Shown here: in pieces, positions 6,925 to 11,526 of the stretch | How positions within the stretch are numbered: the stretch's first letter is position 1 | Layout: each line of letters starts with the position of its first letter | NCBI GenBank assembly: GCA_012274165.1 | Contig: JAAPAA010000088.1 | Coordinates: 1-11,526 of the forward strand | Reading direction: 5' to 3' | Source of the DNA: Thiobacillaceae bacterium | Lineage (GTDB): Bacteria > Pseudomonadota > Gammaproteobacteria > Burkholderiales > Thiobacillaceae | Length of the DNA stretch: 11,526 nt | Made by a program: the position numbers and the translations under genes | The notes under the pieces: generated by a model | Databases searched by the model: none | What the model saw: the letters and a program-made list of their open reading frames with translations, nothing else | Told to the model about the DNA's origin: nothing

Positions 6925-7669
6925 ATTCGTGATGAACCACGAAAGCCAGCTCGGTGCTGAAATTGCCGACCCCGCGATGGTTGGTCAGCGTCCAGCCGCT
7001 GTCTTTCAGATGCGTGGTCATCTCACGTGTCATCTCGGGATTGCCGCAGATCATCACGCGGTCGTGTTCGGGGTCGGGGGCGGGCAGCCCGAGCCGCTGC
7101 GATAAAAGTCCGGTTCGAAACAGCTCGGCGCCACGTTCAGGGGTGACAAACACTTCGCGCGTCACCGTCGGCACATACATCAGCTGTGGATTACCGAGCG
7201 TCTCGAACTCTTCACGGTAAGCCAGCTCGGCGACGGTACGCACTGAATGCACCAGCACCACGCGTTCAAACCGCGCATAGGTTTCAGGGTCGCGCACCAG
7301 GCTGATAAAGGGCGCCAGCCCGGTGCCGGTGGCGAGCATATACAGCGTGCGGCCGGGCAGCACATGGTTGAGCGTGAGCGAACCTGTGGTCTTGCTGTTT
7401 ACCCACACGCTGTGGCCCGGCTGGACCTGAACGAGTTGGCTGGTGAGCGGGCCGTCCGGCACGTGGATACTGAGGAATTCCAGATGGTCGCGGTCGGCGG
7501 TGGAGACGATGGAATACGCGCGCGCCACCAGCTTGCCTTCGCGCTTGAGTCCGAGGGTGACGAACTCGCCGTTGGCAAAGTCAAAATCCTGCGGCCGGGT
7601 GAGGGTGAAGCTGAAAGTCTTGTCCGACCACGTCCGCACGGACTGTACGGTTTGTTCACTGTAAGGCAT
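6923..7669 (-). CDS. fpr: ferredoxin-NADP reductase
   Basis: This 248-residue protein is close to the usual length of bacterial Fpr flavoenzymes. The FAD domain has RAYSIVS (R50-S56) and PDGPLTSQL (71-79), the isoalloxazine and pyrophosphate contacts. The NADP domain has LATGTGLAPF (112-121), VVLVHSVRTVAELAY and the CGNPEM motif near 206. The C-terminus ends NFSTELAFVVHHE, as in the short bacterial class that lacks the plastid-type terminal Tyr. It transfers electrons between NADPH and ferredoxin or flavodoxin in the cytoplasm. The ribosome binding site GAGGA lies 6 bases before the ATG. It starts 17 bp after the cca stop and is the last gene of the slt-side row, so it is probably translated from the same message. 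Confidence 0.93.
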   Translation of the reverse strand: MPYSEQTVQSVRTWSDKTFSFTLTRPQDFDFANGEFVTLGLKREGKLVARAYSIVSTADRDHLEFLSIHVPDGPLTSQLVQVQPGHSVWVNSKTTGSLTLNHVLPGRTLYMLATGTGLAPFISLVRDPETYARFERVVLVHSVRTVAELAYREEFETLGNPQLMYVPTVTREVFVTPERGAELFRTGLLSQRLGLPAPDPEHDRVMICGNPEMTREMTTHLKDSGWTLTNHRGVGNFSTELAFVVHHE

Positions 7670-7686
7670 GGTTTTTCCTCAAATCG

Positions 7687-8901
7687 TTAAATAGCTTGTT
7701 TCCAGAACTCGACCGCAGCCACCCGCGCGCGAAATACCGCATCGCGAATTTTATCCGGTGTGACGCTGCGTGCCACCGCCCCGGCATCGACCGCACGTGC
7801 AGCAGCAAGCGCCTGCGCCAAATAAATCGGCGCGGGGTAGTCGCGCACTTCGTAGCCCGGCCGGCCGCGAAAGTCGCACTCGCAGGCCTGCAAAAATTCG
7901 GTGAAGCGTTCCGGGCGGCGAAACGCATCGACGCGCTCTAGCAATTCGACGATGGTGGCGGCGCGCAGTTCCAATGCGCGGTGAACATTTCCGTGATCGC
8001 GCGCCACCGCGACGGCCAGTTCGCGGCAGTCGGCAGGCACACGCACGCGTTCGCCGAGCGCGCGCACCAGCGCCACGCTTTTCGCTTCGTGGCCGTGATG
8101 CTTGGGCCACAGCGCGGGCGGCGTGACGCCTTTGCCGAGATCGTGGGTCAACGCAGCAAAGCGAACCGGCAGGCCGAACCCCTGGCGCGCGGCCCAGTCG
8201 ACGACGAGCATGACGTGGACGCCGGTATCGATTTCAGGGTGGTGCTGGGGCGGCTGCGGCACGCCAAACAGGCAGTCTATCTCGGGGAGCAATCGAGCCA
8301 GCGCGCCACAGTCGCGCAGCACCTGGAACATCCGCGAGGGCTGCGCTTCCATCAGCCCGCGCGCAATTTCCTGCCACACCCGTTCGGGCACCAGCGCATC
8401 GACTTCACCGTTGTCCACCATCTGCCGCATCAGCGCATTGGTTTCCGCCGCCACGGCAAACTCGGTAAAGCGCGCAGCAAAGCGCGCCACGCGCAAGATC
8501 CGCACCGGGTCTTCGGCAAAGGCTGCGCTTACATGACGAAAAATTTTGGCGGCCAGATCGCGCTGGCCGCCATAGGGGTCGGTCAACGCACCGGCTTCAT
8601 CTTCGGCGATGGCGTTGATGGTGAGATCGCGCCGCGACAAATCCTCTTCCAGCGTCACATCCGGTGACGCGTGGACGGTGAAGCCTTTGTAGCCCTTGCC
8701 GGATTTGCGCTCGGTGCGCGCCAGCGCATATTCCGCGTGCGTGCCGGGATGCAGAAAAACTGGGAAGTCCTTGCCTACCGGCTGGTAGCCCAGCGCCACC
8801 ATCTGCTCGGGCGTCGTGCCGACGACGACGTAATCGCGATCGACTACGGGCAAGCCCAGCAGCCGGTCGCGCACTGCGCCGCCAACGATGTAGGTCTTCA
8901 T
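7687..8901 (-). CDS. cca: multifunctional CCA protein (tRNA nucleotidyltransferase with HD domain)
   Basis: The 404 residues compare well with E. coli Cca (about 412). It adds and repairs the CCA end of tRNAs in the cytoplasm without a nucleic-acid template. The nucleotidyltransferase core has GGAVRD (7-12), the catalytic DxD (D21, D23 in VVDRDYVVVG) and EEDLSRRDLTINAIA. The tRNA-contacting stretch follows (FAEDPVRILRVARFAARF). The C-terminal HD phosphohydrolase has THD (252-254), HHGHEAKS and VARDHGNVHRA, so the 2',3'-cyclic phosphodiesterase/phosphatase activity known in enteric Cca is probably kept. The start MKTYIVGGAVRD is the family N-terminus, although no clear ribosome binding site is seen. 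The gap to the upstream NDUFA9-like gene is 15 bp and to fpr 17 bp, so translation may be coupled. Confidence 0.96.
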   Translation of the reverse strand: MKTYIVGGAVRDRLLGLPVVDRDYVVVGTTPEQMVALGYQPVGKDFPVFLHPGTHAEYALARTERKSGKGYKGFTVHASPDVTLEEDLSRRDLTINAIAEDEAGALTDPYGGQRDLAAKIFRHVSAAFAEDPVRILRVARFAARFTEFAVAAETNALMRQMVDNGEVDALVPERVWQEIARGLMEAQPSRMFQVLRDCGALARLLPEIDCLFGVPQPPQHHPEIDTGVHVMLVVDWAARQGFGLPVRFAALTHDLGKGVTPPALWPKHHGHEAKSVALVRALGERVRVPADCRELAVAVARDHGNVHRALELRAATIVELLERVDAFRRPERFTEFLQACECDFRGRPGYEVRDYPAPIYLAQALAAARAVDAGAVARSVTPDKIRDAVFRARVAAVEFWKQAI

Positions 8902-8916
8902 GGCGGCGTCACGGCA

Positions 8917-9954
8917 TTAACGCCCAGCGTTTTCCCGATACCCTTCATAGCGCGCACGCGGCGAGTCGGCGCGCAGATATTCGGGCGCAATGGCTTCGAG
9001 CGCGGCGGGCTGAAAGCCGAACACGGCCGGCCAGCCGCCCTTGCAGACGTTGTCGGTGCTCATGGCGTAGTGGTTGTCGCGCGTCATCAGCTTTTTGCCA
9101 GGCTTGAATTCCATCGCCCAGGCTTGCAGGTACGAGAGCCAATTGCCCAGCGGAAAGATGCTGCGCTTTTTGCCGATGACTTCGCCGACGTAACTCACCA
9201 GTTCTTTCAGGGTGTAGACCTTGGGGCCGCACAGGTCATAGGTCTGGCCATAGGTCGCCCGGTTGTCGAGGCTGTCGGCAAAGGCGTGGGCGACGTCGTC
9301 CACATGCACCGGCGCAAAACGCGCGCCCGCATCGGCCAGCGGCAGCACGGGGAAGATATTAAGCAGGCGGGCGAACATCGTCAGGAAGGAATCGCCGCGG
9401 CCAAAAATCACCGACGGCCGGAAAATCGTGACATTCAGCCCATAGCCGTGGATCAGTTTGGGGCCGTTGAGATACCAGTTTTCATGCTCGATATGGTGCA
9501 TACCGGACTCGCGCACCAGCGCTTCGGCTATGCCCTTGGAGCGCTGATACGCCGAACGTGAATTGGGATGGGCGCCGAGCGCGCTCATGTGCAGCAGACG
9601 ATTAACGCCTGCTTCGCCACAGGCGTGAATCACCTTGCGCGGCAGTTCGATATGGGTTTGATGAAAATCACCCCGGCGCGCGCTGGGCAGGTCGATCCGG
9701 CCGACCTTTTTTTCGTGCAGGATGCCCACCAGATTGATCACCGCATCCATGCCACGGAAGTGGCGGATCAGTTCCTGCTGGTCATGTACATCAGTCTCGA
9801 TCACTTCAACCGTGGGCAGCAGGATCAATTCCTTGGCCATTTCACGGCGGTGACTCAGCACGCGCACGTTGAGGCCGCGCGCCGCGAGTTGACTGACGAG
9901 ATGGGTGCCGACAAAACCGGAACCGCCAAGAATGCAAATGCGTTCAATCTTCAT
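8917..9954 (-). CDS. NDUFA9-like NAD(P)-binding protein (atypical short-chain dehydrogenase)
   Basis: This 345-residue protein begins with a Rossmann fold: GGSGFVG at 10-16, the INLVGIL strand, and Y136-x-x-x-K140 (SAYQRSKGIAEA). The segment FRPSVIFGRGDSFLTMFA and the later APVHVDDVAHA are typical of the complex-I NDUFA9 subfamily of extended short-chain dehydrogenases. These proteins bind NAD(P)H tightly, and a quinone- or redox-linked role is assumed rather than shown. No membrane segment is visible. Between ESG and LNVTIFRPS there are 21 extra residues (152-172) that usual relatives lack. It follows slt by 62 bp, with a possible weak TATATA -10 in that gap, and precedes cca by 15 bp. The ATG at 9954 has no strong ribosome binding site, but the Rossmann motif fixes the N-terminus. 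Confidence 0.88.
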   Translation of the reverse strand: MKIERICILGGSGFVGTHLVSQLAARGLNVRVLSHRREMAKELILLPTVEVIETDVHDQQELIRHFRGMDAVINLVGILHEKKVGRIDLPSARRGDFHQTHIELPRKVIHACGEAGVNRLLHMSALGAHPNSRSAYQRSKGIAEALVRESGMHHIEHENWYLNGPKLIHGYGLNVTIFRPSVIFGRGDSFLTMFARLLNIFPVLPLADAGARFAPVHVDDVAHAFADSLDNRATYGQTYDLCGPKVYTLKELVSYVGEVIGKKRSIFPLGNWLSYLQAWAMEFKPGKKLMTRDNHYAMSTDNVCKGGWPAVFGFQPAALEAIAPEYLRADSPRARYEGYRENAGR

Positions 9955-10016
9955 GATGAAAGGATGTCTGTATATAAGGCGATGCTGATTTTAGCGTGGA
10001 ACGCGTCGATTGCGCG

Positions 10017-11526
10017 CTATTCGTCCGGCTGCTCGCTCTTCAGCGCGTCGTCGGCTTGCAGCACCGGCTCAAGCGGCGTCTTGCGTGCCGGCACCATGCC
10101 CAGCCGGTCTTTCAACAGTGCTGAGGGCTGTCCGAAACGCTGGGCGTAATACATGGCGTTGCTCATGACTTTCTGGACGTAATTGCGGGTTTCAGCAAAC
10201 GGGATCGATTCGATGTAGACAGCCGCTTCCATCGACCGGGTGTCGCGCCAACGCTGGGCGCGTCCCGGACCGGCATTGTAGGCGGCGGTGGCCAGCACCG
10301 GCGAGCCATCCAGACTGGTCTGAATGTGTTTCAGGTAATACGCGCCGAACTCGATATTGCGCGCAGGATCCTGCATCTCGCTCGCCGCAAACCGCTTGAT
10401 GCCCAGCCGCTGCGCAATCCAGCGCGCGGTGGCGGGCATGATCTGCATCAGCCCCGCAGCGCCGACATTGGAGCGCGCTACGTTGATGAAGCGGCTTTCC
10501 TGCCGCATCAGGCCAAATACCCAGGCTTCGTCGATCTGGTTGTCAATCGCGGACTGATGCGCCAGTTCGCGATAGGGCGCCAGAAACCGCAATTCGAAAT
10601 CGTGCAGTTCGCGGGTGCGTTCAGCGGTGTCGATGGCGCGGTCATACCACGCCATCTGCCGCGCCAACTCGGCGGCGGCCAACAGCTGGTTGTCGGAAAA
10701 CGACTGGATCGTCCAGTTCCACTCCAGCGCGGCCTCGCTGCGCAAGCCGAGGTCATACAAAGCCTGGGCTCGTGCAATCCCGGGCTGGCGTGCGATCGCA
10801 GCAAGGTTTTCGCCGCCGGTTTTGACATTGATCTGCGGCGCCTGCATCACCGGCCCCAGCTCTTCCTGCGCCAGCTGGCCGTAATAATGGTGCTCGCGCG
10901 ACAGCGCCAGAAACAGCGCATTGGCTGCCTGCCGCTGTTTATTCTCCTGCAGGGCGCGTGCCTGCCAGTAACGCCAGGCCGGCTGCGCGCGCGTCGCGTC
11001 GCCCATGCTCTCGATCACTCGCTGCACGGTCTGCCAGTCGCCCGCACGCAGCGCGGCGCGCGTCCACCATTCACGCTGAAAATCCGTGACGGCGACCAGA
11101 CCCGCACGCTGATACCACGCCAGCGCAACCGCTTCATGACGGCGGGCCGCCCAGGTTGCAACGCGCGCCCAGGCCATGTGCAACTCATCCGAACTGAATT
11201 GCGCGGGAAGTTTGCGCAGCGCTTGCTCGGCCGAACTGGAACTGCCCTTGGCGACTTGATCCAGCGCATACAGCGCAATCTCCCGATCGCCGCGCTGGCT
11301 GAAATTCAGTTTTCCGCCCGTATTCAGCAAACGGGCGGGGTCACGCGTGGCCTGATCGAACACACTCGCGGCCGGGCGCTGCGCTTCCGGCAAGGCGCCG
11401 GCCACCGCCTGCGCGACACGCAGATTGCCCGCATCCAGCGCCAGCCGGATGCGGCGCCAGACATCTTCTTCGTTGAGCAATCCGGCTTCGAGTAGCTGTG
11501 AGAACAGGGGCGCACAGGCGCTGGGC
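10017..11526 (-). CDS. slt: soluble lytic murein transglycosylase (5' end outside window)
   Basis: The frame is open to the right edge; 502 residues are visible. The TTG at 11480 is only an internal leucine codon, because upstream residues CAPLFSQLLEAGLLNEEDVW continue the Slt alpha-superhelix seen in family members. The helical U and L domains (to about residue 320) are rich in Trp/Ala helices. The C-terminal lysozyme-like domain has the catalytic glutamate E343 of the visible part (LMRQESRF), then VGAAGLMQIMPATA and ATAAYNAGPGRAQRW. It cleaves the MurNAc-GlcNAc bond of peptidoglycan to give 1,6-anhydro ends. The expected signal peptide lies beyond the window. The tail after the catalytic domain is short and acidic (EQPDE). 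It leads the row slt / NDUFA9-like / cca / fpr. Confidence 0.93.
   Translation of the reverse strand, partial: PSACAPLFSQLLEAGLLNEEDVWRRIRLALDAGNLRVAQAVAGALPEAQRPAASVFDQATRDPARLLNTGGKLNFSQRGDREIALYALDQVAKGSSSSAEQALRKLPAQFSSDELHMAWARVATWAARRHEAVALAWYQRAGLVAVTDFQREWWTRAALRAGDWQTVQRVIESMGDATRAQPAWRYWQARALQENKQRQAANALFLALSREHHYYGQLAQEELGPVMQAPQINVKTGGENLAAIARQPGIARAQALYDLGLRSEAALEWNWTIQSFSDNQLLAAAELARQMAWYDRAIDTAERTRELHDFELRFLAPYRELAHQSAIDNQIDEAWVFGLMRQESRFINVARSNVGAAGLMQIMPATARWIAQRLGIKRFAASEMQDPARNIEFGAYYLKHIQTSLDGSPVLATAAYNAGPGRAQRWRDTRSMEAAVYIESIPFAETRNYVQKVMSNAMYYAQRFGQPSALLKDRLGMVPARKTPLEPVLQADDALKSEQPDE

Noticed and set aside
8671..9561. 296-codon plus-strand open frame
   Set aside because: It spans antisense of cca and the NDUFA9-like gene, both well supported on the other strand.
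11478..11480. TTG as the start codon of slt
   Set aside because: The frame continues upstream with typical Slt sequence, so this is an internal leucine and the gene is cut by the window edge.
10326..11495. 389-codon open frame on the plus strand
   Set aside because: It lies fully antisense to slt, whose catalytic and helical motifs are unmistakable. The antisense product has no recognisable domain; such long antisense frames are common in GC-rich DNA.

Overview
The window looks like chromosomal DNA from a GC-rich betaproteobacterium, possibly of the Nitrosomonadales/Rhodocyclales type. This is inferred from the Fpr-type ferredoxin-NADP reductase, the Slt / NDUFA9-like reductase / Cca neighbourhood and the DUF1631 protein; no rRNA or tRNA gene is present to confirm it. 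Coding density is high. No mobile element, CRISPR array, RNA gene or gene-free stretch above 300 bases was seen.

Left part (1-5389, all minus strand, transcribed right to left): an OmpR-type response regulator comes first, then a very large PilZ-DUF1631-degenerate GGDEF-EAL protein, then the N-terminal part of an EnvZ-like sensor kinase that runs off the left edge. A regulator and its likely kinase are therefore separated by a 4-kb cyclic-di-GMP-related gene in what looks like one operon. This suggests a link between envelope/osmotic-type sensing and c-di-GMP.

Middle part (5390-6922): a 147-bp divergent intergenic region carries GXXXC elements phased at 10-11 bp, resembling an OmpR binding array. 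To its right are three short plus-strand genes in a row, each encoding an exported protein: an Arg/Asp-rich small protein, a glycine-zipper protein, and a Tyr-rich protein with a His/Asp/Arg-rich tail. They are candidate targets of the adjacent two-component system.

Right part (6923-11526, all minus strand): a likely operon reading slt (soluble lytic transglycosylase, 5' end outside the window), an NDUFA9-like NAD(P)-binding protein, cca (tRNA CCA-adding enzyme with HD domain) and fpr (ferredoxin-NADP reductase). These are housekeeping genes. The one oddity is an apparent 21-residue insertion in the NDUFA9-like protein. No wholly new system is evident; the strongest leads are the split ompR/envZ operon with its four-domain c-di-GMP protein and the adjacent exported-protein cassette.
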